From Selaginella moellendorffii (Eukaryota; Streptophyta; Lycopodiopsida; Selaginellales; Selaginellaceae): a DNA stretch of 64,000 bases. Both the position numbers and the translations under genes were made by a program. Below, in pieces: positions 30,898 to 45,587 of the stretch. Under the pieces are notes generated by a model. It was given only the letters and a program-made list of their open reading frames with translations. It was not told the DNA's origin and ran no database searches. How positions within the stretch are numbered: position 1 is the first letter of the stretch; each line of letters begins with the position of its first letter. The DNA is taken from positions 1,020,365 through 1,084,364 of the forward strand of contig NW_003314319.1 in the NCBI RefSeq assembly GCF_000143415.4, written 5' to 3'.

Positions 30898-32754
30898 ATG
30901 ATTGAATTTGCTCGGGCACTCGATGCCCACTGTGATTGCTCCTCCCGAGAGCTCGCCGCCGCGATCAGATCGAGCAAAAACTCGCGCGACCTCGAGCGCG
31001 CCCACTCGAAGATCCTCGCGAGCGCCCACAAGCACGATCGCTACCTCGCCAATCTCCTCATCCAGATGTATGGGCGCTGCGGTGACCTAATCTCGGCGCG
31101 GGCGGTGTTCGATTCCATCCACGCACCGAATGTTTTCTCGTGGACGCTCCTCCTGGCCGCCTACGCGGATGCCGGGCATCTTTTGGACGCCGCCGCCGTG
31201 TTTGATGCCATGCCCGAGCGCTGCGCCGTGACGTGGAACACGATGCTAGCGGCATATTCCAGATGCCAGGGTACTCGCGAGGCGGCGGCATTGCTCGCGA
31301 ATATGCCCGAGCCGGATGTTGTCTCTTGGACTACTTTGCTCACAGCATATGCCAGTGTTGGGCATTTTGAGCAGGTGAAAAGAGTGTTTGATAGAATGCC
31401 GTGTTGGAACTCGCAGTCGTGGAATGTTATGATTGGAGCATGCGCTAAAAGCGGGAATCGTGACGCTGCTGAAAGAATATTTTGCGAGATGCCTTTTCCG
31501 GATATCGTCTCGTGGAACCACCTTCTATTTGCGACTGCTCAGAATGGGCATTTTGACAATACAAAGAACGTGTTTAAAACTATGCCATTGCATGACATTG
31601 CTTCTTGGACGACAGTTGCAGGCATGTATTTTCAGCACGCCAACTTTGTAGAATCTAAAGAAGTCTTAGACGAGATGCCAGAATGGAACATTGTTGTGTG
31701 GAACTCTTTCTTTTCAGCAAATGCCAAAAGCGGGCATTGTGAAAGTATAAAGAGGCTATTTGATTCATTGCCAGAGCGTGACATCTTCTCTTGGAATTCG
31801 ATGCTTGCAGCGTACGCGCAGACCTCACAGCCCCGGAATGCTCGCGAGATCTTCGAATCCATGCCCGAGCATGACACGATCTCCTGGAACACGATGATCG
31901 CCGCCTACAGCCACGATCACTCCCACCTCGAGGATGCCCGCAGCCTCTTCGATCAAATGCCGGCGTGGGACATCGTCTCCTGGAACTCGATGATCGCAGC
32001 CTACGCTCGCAATGGGCGAGGCGACGAAGCCCTCAGCTTCTTCGCGGGAATCGATCACCCGGGAGCTCGCAGCGAGGCCACATTCGTGAGCGCGCTGGAC
32101 GCCTGCGCTGATCTTACAGCGCTAGGCAGCGGCGCCGCCATCCATGCCCAGATCGCTAGCGGCGCTGGATCCAATTCCACGCCTCTGACCAACGCGCTCA
32201 TCCACATGTATGGCAAATGCGGCAGCCTCGATCGCGCAATCGCGGTCTTCCAGAAGATGTGGCTCCACAACGAGATCTCGTGGAGCTCCATGATCTCGGC
32301 GCTGGATCAAAACGGGGAATCCGCGAGGGCGGTGGCGATGCTGCCGATCATCAGCCTCGAGGGCGCGCTGGCCAACGAGATCACCTTCACGGCCATCCTC
32401 ACGGCGTGCTCGCATCTCGGGATGATCGAGCCGGCCTTCCAGTGCTTCGTGTCGCTAGGGCAAGACTATGGCGTGGAGCACAGAATGGAGCACTACTCTT
32501 GCATCGTGGACCTCCTTGGACGGTCGGGATGGCTACCCGAGGCCGAGGAGCTCATCCTAGCCATGCCGTACGAGCCGGATCCCATGACCGTGGCCAGCCT
32601 GCTCGGCGCCTGCAAGCTCCAGGGAGACGCTCAATGTGGCGGGAGGGCTGTACGGCGGCACCACAAACACATGGCAACCTCTGGACCGTTGGTGCTGGCT
32701 AGTGAGCTGGCAATTGACGTGTCTCCACGTAATTGTACACGGTGTACAGCTTAG
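30898..32754 (+). CDS. PLS-class pentatricopeptide repeat protein, 618 residues
   Basis: Intronless. The ATG at 30898 was chosen because codons before it (from 30679) lie inside the Yippee gene. About 14 PPR motifs of 31-36 residues follow, many of the 31-residue S type with the repeated phrases NVFSWTLLLAAYADAGHLLD, VVSWTTLLTAYASVGHFEQ and TISWNTMIAAYSHD. The C-terminus has the PPR-E-type region (EHYSCIVDLLGRSGWLPEAE, EPDPMTVASLLGACKL) but stops soon afterwards and lacks E+ and DYW domains. These proteins bind organelle RNA and most PLS types serve C-to-U editing, needing a DYW partner if they lack one. No clear transit peptide is seen. The last 35 residues (RRHHKHMATSGP onward) do not look like the family, so the 3' end may be truncated. 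Confidence 0.88.
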   Translation: MIEFARALDAHCDCSSRELAAAIRSSKNSRDLERAHSKILASAHKHDRYLANLLIQMYGRCGDLISARAVFDSIHAPNVFSWTLLLAAYADAGHLLDAAAVFDAMPERCAVTWNTMLAAYSRCQGTREAAALLANMPEPDVVSWTTLLTAYASVGHFEQVKRVFDRMPCWNSQSWNVMIGACAKSGNRDAAERIFCEMPFPDIVSWNHLLFATAQNGHFDNTKNVFKTMPLHDIASWTTVAGMYFQHANFVESKEVLDEMPEWNIVVWNSFFSANAKSGHCESIKRLFDSLPERDIFSWNSMLAAYAQTSQPRNAREIFESMPEHDTISWNTMIAAYSHDHSHLEDARSLFDQMPAWDIVSWNSMIAAYARNGRGDEALSFFAGIDHPGARSEATFVSALDACADLTALGSGAAIHAQIASGAGSNSTPLTNALIHMYGKCGSLDRAIAVFQKMWLHNEISWSSMISALDQNGESARAVAMLPIISLEGALANEITFTAILTACSHLGMIEPAFQCFVSLGQDYGVEHRMEHYSCIVDLLGRSGWLPEAEELILAMPYEPDPMTVASLLGACKLQGDAQCGGRAVRRHHKHMATSGPLVLASELAIDVSPRNCTRCTA

Positions 32755-33458
32755 GGAATTAGGGTTCTTAAAGTCAAAAGTCTCCTTGCGCGGGAGCTCT
32801 CTAGGGCGCCGAGGGAGGGTCATCGCCATCGATCGATCGGCAGAGCGGCATTCTTGGCGGCAACGCGCTGATCTTTCAGGTACAATTGATTCTTTCAGGC
32901 TCCTTTTTGTGTACAAACAGTTTGTGCTGGAGAAGGAAGTGAAAATAGAGGGCCAGCATTGAGAGAAAGAGAGAGGAGCGGCCAGTGATATCCGCGAGGA
33001 AATCTGGATGAGAAACTTAGATCAAGGTAGAGGATTTACGAAATATCGTGTTTTTTTTCCTGAAACCTTTGAATGGTTTTTTAGGAGGCAACTTCTATGC
33101 CGAGAAGACAGTGCGGGTGTTCTTGCAAAGGTACCCAAACTCTTCCTTATGATTGATTCCTTTGTACGCAGCAAATTTACCGGTTTTGGGATTGTTTCCT
33201 GGCATGTTTCCTGTCGTGCTTGCCTCTTCAACTCATAGTTCTTCTTGCTTGAAACACTATCGTTGCGTTTAAGATGTGAAGTACAAAATTAGCAGAGTTT
33301 CTGATCGATGGACTGTGTGATCAAACTCAAGTGACTTGCGTGTCGTTTATATGCTTCTCTCTGTTGTGTCTTAGTCGTACAGTGGTATGTCATATAGTAT
33401 ATCGATCTTTTTTAACAATTTTTTTTTTCCAACTTTGCATCACTTCGTTAGATGGTCT
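32755..33458. other. Intergenic DNA between PPR and LBD genes
   Basis: Both flanking genes end here (tail to tail), so it should hold two 3' UTRs. The piece 32865-33140 has several good donor and acceptor words and could be an untranslated transcript, but I see no coding frame or RNA structure I can name. Confidence 0.35.
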
Positions 33459-34669
33459 TCAGGCGATGGCTGTTGGAGTTGTTCCGGGCCAGAACTGTTG
33501 CAAATGCTGTTGCTGCTGCTGCTGCTGCTGATGGTTTTCTTCCTCGTCATCGACGTCCAAGCTCCTGGTGCTTGATCCCTTGAGGACAATCGGTGCGTGA
33601 TTGTTATTGCTGTTATTTCCCTGGCTCCCTCCTGTCGATACAGAAACAAGGGGCGGTGGGGAGGAGGTGCCACAAAAGTCCTCCTTGCAGGTTCCTCGGT
33701 AGTGGTGAGGAATGTAAGTTCCTGTAGAGCTCTGGATTTCTCCTCCAAGAGCGGAAGTGGCCGACATGGGAACAGGGAACACGACTTGCTCGTAAACCGC
33801 AGAGGGATTTTGCTGCTGCTGCTGCTGCTGCTGTTGCAACGATGCCACGCACTTCGAGAGCTGCATCTGTACGTTCATGAGCTCGCCTTGTAAGCTGGCC
33901 ACCTGAGCGACAACAACAAGAACAATCGGAAAGAAGCCGAAGAAGAACAAAACTATAAAGAGGAAGGGGAGTATGGGAAAAAGAAAGACCGTCACACAAA
34001 GAGAGCTTCGATTGGGACCTCTTGCTGGACAGAATAGACAAGGTTATTTCACAGTCAGTACAGGTGCAAGTATATCTGCAAGGAAGATATTCGTAACGGA
34101 ATTGGGAGAGAGAGCAGCAAGAAAATAGAAAGGACAGAATGATTGGTCAAAGATCTCAGCACTCGATCGCCGCTCTCGGGATCAACTCGAGATGAATTTG
34201 TTTCGAGATAAGGCAAGGCAAAAAGAAGTTTTGGCTCTACTGGCGGGTCAAGCAGACTTGGACTTCGTGATGGACAAGTATTGTTCGTGCATTGGGAATT
34301 GAAGTGAAGATCGCAGATGAAAGAGGAAGCCAAGGAAAAAGTTTGTATGATGGAGAAGGTGATGCAAAGATGGGAAGTGATCGAGGTTCTTACCTGGTGC
34401 TGGAGAGCAACAATTGTGGCGACACAGCCATAGACAGGATCAGAAAGACGGGCCTGTGCTTCATAGGAGATCGTCAACACCGCATCGCTCCGCTTGGCTA
34501 CGGGGATATGATGCAGCAGCTTGGTCACGTTGCTGGCTCCAAAGATTTTGTGCACCGCTGCGAAGCGTGCAGCGCCCTGCTCCGAGTTGAAGTGTGGTGC
34601 AAAGATGCAATTGTTGACGCACTTCCTTCGCAGGAACTTGCAAGCACCGCAGGGGGCCCCGTTGCTCAT
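33459..34669 (-). CDS. LBD: LOB-domain (LBD) transcription factor, class I, 239 residues
   Basis: Two exons, 34669-34394 and 33902-33459, join in phase 0 ([13 protein letters not shown]). Residues 5-100 form the LOB domain: zinc-finger-like block [15 protein letters not shown] (C7-x2-C10-x6-C17-x3-C21), GAS block [15 protein letters not shown] with the invariant proline in [11 protein letters not shown], and a leucine-zipper-like helix ([15 protein letters not shown] then [12 protein letters not shown]). The complete zipper marks class I. The C-terminus is low complexity with two Gln runs encoded by CAG repeats, plus Asn and Asp/Glu runs (DVDDEEENH). LBD factors regulate organ boundaries and root or leaf development in the nucleus. 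Confidence 0.93.
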
Positions 34670-37600
34670 CCTCGAGAGGCCAGACAAAATTCTCAAACTT
34701 CGAGGAGAGAGATCAAAGGAAAGTTCGACTGAAGCAAGAAGAATTGGTGGAAGCCAGCTCTGAGCTATCGAGAAAGAGGAAGAAGCAAGAAGATGTCTAG
34801 TGCGATGACGGGCGATCCTGCTGCTCGTTGAGAATTGTCCGCTGAAGGCCCATTCCCCGTGCGGCAAATACGTGCAGGTAAGCTTTGCTGTACCTCCTAA
34901 ACTGTGCTAACCATCCACACATGTTTATCTCTCTCGGACCCGTCCTCCTTTTTCACGTAGATGGAATTACGAACGAGGAAAGGAGCTGGAGCAAAAAAAA
35001 AAGAAATCGCTTGCCGCTTTTTACGTTTGACTGCTACGAGTGCATCGATCGATGCGCATGGTGAGTCATTTGCTGATCTTGCGAAGGTGGACTGACTCAC
35101 TGATGATCTCTAGCTTTTGAGGGAGCGGTGGACACACCGACACTAGGCGGACGTGCTTGAGCTCTTCTCTTTGGGGGAAGTAATGAGAAGAGTCTCCTGC
35201 TTAAATGAGGGGATTTATCAAAGGGCTGTTGCTTCTGGTACCGATGCTGGCTCGTGTAAGTTACTGTTATTCCCTGTGCTTTGGTCTCTGATGAGAGGGA
35301 GTTTTTCTAGCAGTTAAAAACCATGAGGAGCAAGCGACTGGAAATCAGGACTGGAGACTGGATGGTTTAAGCGGAAAAATAAAAAAGAGGAGGAGGATGA
35401 AAAAAAAAGGTGAAGGAACCACAACAACAACAACAACAGGAAAGGCTTAAGGTACTTTTTGTTTCCGCTTTGCTTTATGTGACGTGGGGGGAGGCATGCG
35501 TAGCTTGCACGCTATTCAGATGATGGCTGCCGGGAACGAATATCCTCGACTCGCTCGAGCTGCGAGAAGAGGCGAGTTTTCGTTTTTCCAAGCTTTAGCT
35601 GGTGGTTTTTTGGTTTTCATGGTTTTTGTTTCTACGCATAATGCGCGGATTTCTGAAAAAACGGCCCTCGCCCTCGCTTTGGAATGAGGCCTTTGAATCT
35701 TCTCTGCGTCGCACGCAGCGCGCACACAGATGGCAAAAGAGGGAAAGATTTTTATATAAAGTCGACAAGCTCGCTTGCAAGCGAGATAAAAAAAAAAGGA
35801 GAAGGAGAAGGCAGAAAAACAAAGAAAAAGAGTGAGTGAGTGAAGCACGCACTCTTGCTTATCTCACTCTGTTGTGGCCCGTTATATGGCAAAGGTGTCA
35901 GGGAAAACTTATCCAAGGATTAAAAACCATGGAAGAAGAAACAAAGCGAGAGAGAGAGAGAGGAATTTTTTTTAAAGAAAAAGCAAAGGAGGTGGGCGGG
36001 GTGGGAATCGAACGCCCGACGTGGTGCGTGGATTCATGTGGAAGTGGTGAAGCTTGCCGGTGCTCAGGAAACGTGGCGGGTGTTGCGGGCAAAGAAAGCG
36101 TCAAACAAAACAAAGGGGCAGTGCATTATAACTTGTGCTCTGTCGGAATAATCGACCATCTCTCATTCATGGCTGCTCATCTCATCTCGAGCCGTTATAC
36201 TGGTGGAAGGAAAAAAAGAAATTTTTTTGCTCCTCCCACGAACTTTTTTCCAGGAAATTTTTTGGTGGGAATCATTCGATGCTTGGCTCATACACGAGCC
36301 TCCGATTTGCCGAATTCGTTTTTGTTGGCTACCTGTTGGGATTGAATCATTGAGATTCCAATGTGTCGCTGGGGAGCAAGCAAGGAAGCCAAGAACCCTA
36401 AAATGGTTAGGAGTGGTGCTTTGAAAGGTTGGTAGGGGTCCTGGATGGAAGAGGAACAGCACTCTTTGAATTTGCACAACAAAGAAAATGGAGGTGTTAT
36501 CAGCGTTGTTTTCTCGCTGATCTCGACACCACGCAATTATTGACAACAGCAAAATGCGTCTTGCATTGCGTTGTGACCAACCTCTCTTTCTAAATCACAA
36601 CAAGAACAACGCTATAAATTCTCCTCCTTTTTGGCCCACAAATCAAAATAGCGCGAAATAAAAAGGAAAAATCGCTGTAGGATCGGACAAGCAAGCAAAG
36701 CAGGGGTGGCAAAGAAGAAAAACACAAGAGCCCCATAGGCAAAAGAGTCTGTTTCCTTTCCAACTCGAACTTTCCCTGTCCTTGTGTGTCAAGGGAGGGA
36801 GCAAAACAAAAGCAACAAGAATCTGTGTTGTGTGATCCCACACAAAAGCCCACGCAATGCGTAAGGCGAATCAAACATCTCCAATTCAATCGCTTGGCCA
36901 TCGCGTTAAAACGACAGAAGTTGTTCTTGCCTTGCTTGAGCAATATGCATTTCTGCTATAATCTCTAGCAAAATGGAGGAACAATGCCACTAGTGAAAAT
37001 TTTATAATATTTGCTTACAAATAATTATAGCCTTGGGAACGTTTGATACTTTATATACTTCTCCTTCTCCCTGTACATGGTGTCATTTTCGGGGATGCTC
37101 CGCATCATCCACAATCACATTTTCTTTGTTGTGATCCATCAATTCCAAATTGAGAGCTTTCATAATGCTCCAGCTAGCACCAGGTGTTGTTTAATCACTC
37201 TTGTCATGGTATTTTGTTTAATGAAATCATTATGAATAGAATAGAAAAAAAATCCGGGCTGGGCCACATTGTTCAAACCTGAAATTCAAAGTCGCGGGCT
37301 CCGCTAGCCTTTATTATAGTAGAAAAAAACTTACTTCGCCAAAGAAAATAAAGAATCTGTTAACTTCCTTGTGTTCGTCGATGAAGACAACAAGCAAACC
37401 AAGAAAAGAAAAAAGATAAATAAAAGCACCGCTGCACCATACCCGAGATTTACAAGCAACCAAAAAGGAAAGAAATAAAGAAAAAAAAAAAAAAAAAAAA
37501 CAAACACGCCGGCTGGCTGGCTGGCTGGCTTGACTCTCATGCAGCACTACCAAAAAAGAAAATTAAAACACGATGAACGACGAAATCAGCACAAAAAAAA

Positions 37601-37821
37601 GAAGGAAAAAACAAGGGGAAACATTTAAAAAAATTTGAAAAGGAAACCAAAAGAAAGAAAGGGAAAAAATTCTCGGTTGTTTGTGTTGTTTTCCAGTTAG
37701 AAGAAGCTGCTGCCCGCCACCTTTGCTGTCACGCATTCTTTCTTCCATTTCGTCTTTCATTTTTTTTCCTTTTTTTTGGTGATGTTGTTGCTGTTGCTGT
37801 TGTTGTTGAATGAAGATGGCA
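34670..37821. other. Long gap between LBD and AHL genes
   Basis: About 3.1 kb without a supported gene. It should hold the LBD promoter and the AHL 3' flank. AT- and purine-rich runs are common (GAGAGAGA at 35951, a poly-A tract at about 37481-37500, GGCTGGCT repeats at 37511-37530). Open frames here are short or consist of homopolymer text. A tRNA-like word at 36010 was considered and rejected. Confidence 0.45.
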
Positions 37822-40113
37822 TTATGATCCCGGTAGCGAGATGTTGATATCAGTTCCGTGCCCACCACCTTGATTCTGCTGCTCATCACCTGGGCTGGAA
37901 GACCAAGCCATATGGTGGTGGTGGTGGTGGTGGTGGTGAACCGGCGACGAGTTATTATTGTTGCTGGCATTGCCATCGCTGCTGCTCTTGTTGGCATTGG
38001 TGCTGCTGTTGTTGGCGTTGGCACTGGCACTGGCGTTGGCATTGGTGTTATTCAAGTTGGTGGTGGTGGTGGTGGTGGTAGTGGCCATGGCGGTGGTGGC
38101 GGTGGCATGGCCAGCGTCGTTGAGAGGACTGGCTCCCAGCGGTGGCCGCGTGGCCGTGGACATGGGCGAGGCCATGGGCGAGGCCATGGGCGAGTTCACC
38201 ACCCCGGACAGCATCTCGCTGGAGGAACCCGAGGTTGGGCGGACTTGGACTTGGGGTGGCTTGCGCGTCTCGGCTATAAAACTTCCTACGACGACCTGCA
38301 AGACGAGGCTCCGATCCATCATCACGAAAATCAAGAAAAAAAAAGTGAGCCATGAAGTGGATTGGATTGTGTTACCTGGACTGGGCTTGCGGCTACGAGC
38401 AAGCCCGCGACACTACCACCTATGACGCGTCCGTCGGGCCCGGCCAGCGAGACGCTCAGGCCGCCGCTCCTGCTCTTGGTGTTACCGTTCTCGGTGAGGA
38501 GGAAGGAACCCGAGAGTGACAAAATCTCGAAGCGTCCCTGCAAGGAGGGACCGATATTGGATATTGGAGCAATCAGGCAAAACTATCCATGTTGATCATA
38601 CCTCGTATGTTACAGTGCCCCCCGAGGTGGCGGGCTGGCGGAGTGTTACGTTAGAGATGGCCCCGTTTGCAGAGAGTACGCAGGTGGCCCGGGGCCCGAT
38701 CTGCGCAAACGAGATGATCCTTGTCGCCACGTCCTGGATAAGAGATCGCCGAGATTAAGATTAAGGTGGCAGACTTTGTGATTAAGTACCTCGCCTGCAG
38801 CAATTGTAATGACATGCGGAGTGAAGCCTTGACCTGCAGATCCTGCGAGCCACGCACCTGAAGAAAAAAAAAAGAGGAAAAAAAAAGGAGAAAAAGGGAT
38901 CAAACCAAGGAAGAAAAGAGAGGAAAAAGAGGAGGAGATAAAGGGCAGAAAAGGAAAAGAGGAACGCAAATCAAATGGGAGCGACTCTTTTTTCTGGCAC
39001 GAAAGAGATGGACTTGGATCCTGTCTGATCCCATGCAACAGTAAGTAGTAGCTGAACAGTGCCGGATGAATGCGCTCGAGGAGAAGAAGAGATAAAAACT
39101 ACGTGGGCGATCGAGCACGCAAGCAAGCAAGCTGTCGACAAGTGCTTGCTATAGATCCCAAGGAAAAAAAGGAAACAAGCACAAAGCTCCACCGATCATA
39201 ATCTTCCACCCAAACACGACCATTCAAGCCAAAGCAAAGAGCCAAGCAAAGCAAAGCACGATTTTGATGATCATCCAAGCTTCCACTGCTAAGCTAAGAG
39301 AGAAGGAAAGAGAGAACGAGCAAAAAAAAAACAAAGCTTTCTTCACTTACCCAAGGCGGCAAGCTGCTGCTTCTTGCCAGTGCCCGGCGGCCTCCCTCTC
39401 TTCTTCTCCCCCGAGGCTGGCGGAGGAGTGGCGGCGGCGGTGGCGAAGGGGAGCTGCGACGCGGCGGCGGCGTTGGAGGCGGCGGCTAGCGGCGCGAGCG
39501 CGAGCGCGACGCCCAGTGGGCTGGGCGGGGTGGGCAGCCCGGAGATGGCCGAGATCCCCGACACCGGTGGCGGGGATGGATTGGGCAGCGGCGGCGGCGG
39601 CGAGGAGCCCATGATGAGCACTGGCGACTGGCTTGACGTCGTCCCCTCCACATACTTCCTGGGCCTCCCGCGCTTGCGCTTGAGCAAGGGACCGCTGCCC
39701 AGCGTCAGCGCCGATCCGTGAGAGAATGGGCTGCCGCTGCTCATCGCCGCGCCCGCGCTCGCGCTCGCCGTGCCACCACCGCTGGATCCATTCCCATTCC
39801 CATTGTTGCTGCTGCTTTGCTGCTGCTGGATCATCATCATCATGGGTGGTGGTGCCATTGCAGCTCCTCCCGGGGGCGACGACGAGGAACTAGGGTTCTT
39901 GCTGGAGCTGGATCCTCCTCCTCCTTCTCCTCCTCCGGGCAATGGTGGTGCTGTGGCGACTACAGGGGGATCGGGCGCGACTGTTCCTCGCCTCAGATCG
40001 ATGCTCGTCTTGCAGTCCGCGGCGGCGTGGTTGCCGGCTGTGAGGAGCGGAAGCGCCGCGAGCGAGGGAGGAGTCGCAGCGCTAGCACCGCCGGAGGGAT
40101 CCTTCGCTTCCAT
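37822..40113 (-). CDS. AHL: AHL (AT-hook motif nuclear localised) DNA-binding protein with two AT-hooks
   Basis: Start ATG at 40113 ([10 protein letters not shown]). AT-hook 1 is [10 protein letters not shown] (about 145-154) and AT-hook 2 is [11 protein letters not shown] (about 237-247), both with the GRP core that enters the AT minor groove. After an intron the PPC/DUF296 domain follows over several exons: [87 protein letters not shown] and [17 protein letters not shown]. Two hooks plus this PPC type fit the type II/III AHL group. The C-terminal tail is extreme low complexity: (MASP)n from a 15-base repeat, Thr and Asn runs, and nine consecutive His (about 37915-37942). AHL proteins act in chromatin and growth control. 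Stop TAA at 37822-37824. Confidence 0.92.
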
Positions 40114-42742
40114 GCAGCATATGAGAGAGGGAGATGAGAATGGCGAGAGCAAAGCGCGCGCGCGAGGGGATAGAGATGGAAGGATTCTTCGTCTTCCTCC
40201 TCCCGGCTCTTTTGGACTTTTAGATTCGACTGCTTCCACTCCCGCGATCTTCCACCCTTTTTGTTTGCTTCTCAATCCCTTGTCACGATCTCTTCTCTTC
40301 TCGCCCTTGGGGATCAAGCAATCAATCCATCATTTCCCTGTTCTAGCTCACGATCATCACCAGGAGAAAAAAGGAGGAGGAGCTTCTCACCGCCTGGTCT
40401 TAACTCCATCTCCAGCTGCATCGCCTCCGCGCCACCTCTTCACCGGATTTGGATTCGATCATGGCTGGCCGCCCTCGAACCGGAAAAAAGAAAAAACGCG
40501 AGAAAAAAAGAGAGGAAAGAAAACAATATATAACAAAAAAGGGGGAAAAGAAAAGAAAAGAAACCAGCCTCAAAATCCGCTGCTCCCCCTGGAGCAATCT
40601 CACTTGGAATTAAGATGGAGCAAAAGGAGAGAGAGATTGTAAGTGATGTGAATCAAAATCAATCAATCAATCAGCTTTGTCTTTGTTGGTATGGCCAGGA
40701 AGAAGAAGAAGGAGAAGAAGCTTGCTAGGGTTTATATATATCTGGAGTGGAGTGTGCCTGGATTTTGGTGGATGGGCCTATTTGATGATCTTGCCAGTCT
40801 CTATTGTGTCTGTGTACTTCCCTTTCATACACTATACTCTCAAATGGGAGGGAATTGAGAAAATGGACATGGCCTCAAACAGGGGAGGGTCCCAAGATTG
40901 TCAAAGAATCTAGCCCCTCTACGCCGTATGTGGACTGGTATTATACGCGGGGTATTTATACCTTGGCGCGCCACCTGCATACGATCTTGACCGCGCATTT
41001 CCGGAATTTGCACGGTGATTCCGGGTCAGAATGGGTCAGGCGATGCAGGGCTGACGGGCATTGGATTTGGATATTCTGGGGCTGGCAGTGGGTGCCTTTT
41101 CCACTCGTGCACCCCTGCCGTATTACGCCCCCTGGTCGTATGGTCGCAAATGGCCCATGGCGTTTGTTGTACGGTGGCACTATGCACATGCTTCAAGCAT
41201 GGAGCGGGCTGCGATTTTGAATTCTCTCCGGAAAAGCGATACGTCTTTTACTTTATGGTTTCCGATGAAATAAGAAATGCCTTTTCTCTTTTTAATATAT
41301 GAAAATTTATTAGTTTTTTGCGCGAGATTCATTTGTGTCTCTCTCTAGATTATTTTATTTCAGAGATTATCACACCTTGTCGTTCTCTTGGGACGTTCAC
41401 ATCGCTAATAAAAATAGTAAACACCAGGGCAAATAAAAATTGTAATGGAAGCAAGGTATTGGATTTAAATATGGTAAAGGCGCGATTGCTATTTGGAAAA
41501 GGAAACTTGTTGGTGTTTTAAGGAGATGAACTTGGAGTTGTGTGCAGGATAAGAATTGGTGTCTATGAGACTCGAAGAACTTTTGAGTAATTTTTAGAAA
41601 TCATCATCTTCCTCACACTCACACACACAAATAATATAGAAATTGTGAGGAGCATCTTTCATAGATTTTATAATGTTTCAGACTTCCATTGAGAGATGTG
41701 AAATGTAACTTGAACTCTAAACTTATGAAATGCTAAAATATTTTGCAAAAGCAAGATTGAAGGAACAGGATAAATAAATAAATATAAGAAATAAAAAAAT
41801 AATAACAATTCTACCATATGCCTGCTTGCTGGCGAGACTGATCAACTCCAACTAACACTCCACTGATGCAAATACAAATGTTTGTTTGAGCCTTTTTGGA
41901 GTTTTCAGATGCCATTTGCTACAGAAAGGCATGCACAATAAATACAAAGTAAAATATGTTTATTATAAAAGAAATCCTAGAAAATGGAGGAAGCTGGCAT
42001 ATGTTGAATTTGAACACAGTTGATTCAAAGTCTAAAGACAGGCCAAAATAAAAATGACACACATAGTCCCCTATCAAGAGACACAATTATAGGAAAGATC
42101 CACTTGTTTACACTAAACTTTGCTTTCAAACTTTCTCTAAATGCACCAACAATTATACAGAGGCATAGTATTGACCCTTTGCACTGGCATTTGGGCAGTC
42201 CCCCGAAATTTTGCATGTTCCTTGAGGACTATAGAAACCACTTTCCTGAATTTGGGACAAGCAAATTGGGGGAGGGCTTGATTGATTTGCTTTGAATAAT
42301 GTTGTGTTTCTTGACTTGGAGAACATATGAGCTGTCTTGAGAAAAAATAACTATATTTCAAATGAATGCAATGGGCCTTCTTTTTTCTTGAAGAACGAAA
42401 AGCTTTAACAAATAAAAAGAAAAGAAAAAAAAAGGAGAGTAGAGCTCCAAGCAAACTCCAATAAAAGCCACTGTTGTTTGTAGTGGAATGGGATGAATAC
42501 ACCATCCAACCAAAAGCCTAGCCTAGAAGTTTGAGTTTTGGCCACTTTTTTATTTCCAGGATTTTGGTAAAGTATGAAAAAGGCCTTGTTTTTTCCCTTT
42601 GCCAATTCTTCAAGCCAGAACAATTTAGAAAACGTATGCATTTATTCCTTGTGGTAATAATACAATTTGGCTTTTCTTTCTCTGCACTATTTCTAGTTCT
42701 TGTAGCTATGAAAGGAAGAAAAAAGAAGAGGAAAAAATATAG
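40114..42742. other. Gap between AHL and alpha-tubulin genes
   Basis: The first 700 bases are the AHL leader and promoter; TATATATA at about 40732 is a candidate TATA box or leader repeat. From 41.28 kb the DNA is AT-rich and featureless. The last bases hold the tubulin 3' flank. No gene is supported. Confidence 0.45.
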
Positions 42743-45242
<2,500 letters not shown>

Positions 45243-45587
45243 CTAGTTCGGTTCTCTCCGGCAGTGAGCGATGATGGAGCAGCCGCGCTTGTAAGGATTG
45301 GCGGCGCCACCGCGGTTGCATCGAGGATTGTAGTACGAGTTGCCCGACATTGGAGGGCAGGGCACTCGATCCGCCGTTAGCGAGCCATAGCTGATGTAGG
45401 TCTGGCGGCTCGCAAGAAATCTGCCATGAATTTCCGTATCCAGCAAGAATTCGTCGATGCCGCCTCCACCGCCAACGCTGCCGCCGCTGCCCAGGCCCTG
45501 CGAGCTCGACGTTCGCACCGCCAGGAGCGCACACACTACCGCTAACAAGCACAGGCGCCAGTGCTTGCTGATGATGGAGCTGGCCAT
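45243..45587 (-). CDS. RALF: RALF (rapid alkalinization factor) prepropeptide, 114 residues
   Basis: Single exon. Signal peptide WRLCLLAVVCALLAVRTSSS, then a Gly-rich spacer and the mature region. YISYGSLTADRVPCPPMSGN carries the receptor-binding YISY motif. Four cysteines follow in RALF spacing (VPCPP, NPRCNRG, RGCS, AHCRRE), and NPYKRGCS is the usual C-terminal box. The subtilase site normally written RRxL is weaker here (HGRFLASRQ). RALFs are secreted peptide hormones that bind CrRLK1L/FERONIA-type receptors with LLG proteins and raise apoplastic pH. The leader upstream has a GT-AG-like intron border at about 45665 and a perfect 16-base palindrome at 45728-45743. Confidence 0.95.
   Translation of the reverse strand: MASSIISKHWRLCLLAVVCALLAVRTSSSQGLGSGGSVGGGGGIDEFLLDTEIHGRFLASRQTYISYGSLTADRVPCPPMSGNSYYNPRCNRGGAANPYKRGCSIIAHCRREPN

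Noticed and set aside
34292-34732. 146-codon + strand frame
   Set aside because: It is antisense to the LOB-domain exon, which is certain.
35990-36070. tRNA-like word (GGGAATCGAACGCCCGAC) suggesting a tRNA on the minus strand
   Set aside because: The T arm does not pair and no acceptor, D or anticodon arms can be built around it.
37314-37553. Minus frames rich in Phe and Leu, looking like membrane segments
   Set aside because: They come from the poly-A and GA-rich tract read as TTT/TTC codons.
39718-40642. Long + strand frames opposite the AHL gene
   Set aside because: They are antisense shadows of a GC-rich, codon-biased exon; the minus frame has AT-hooks and the PPC domain.
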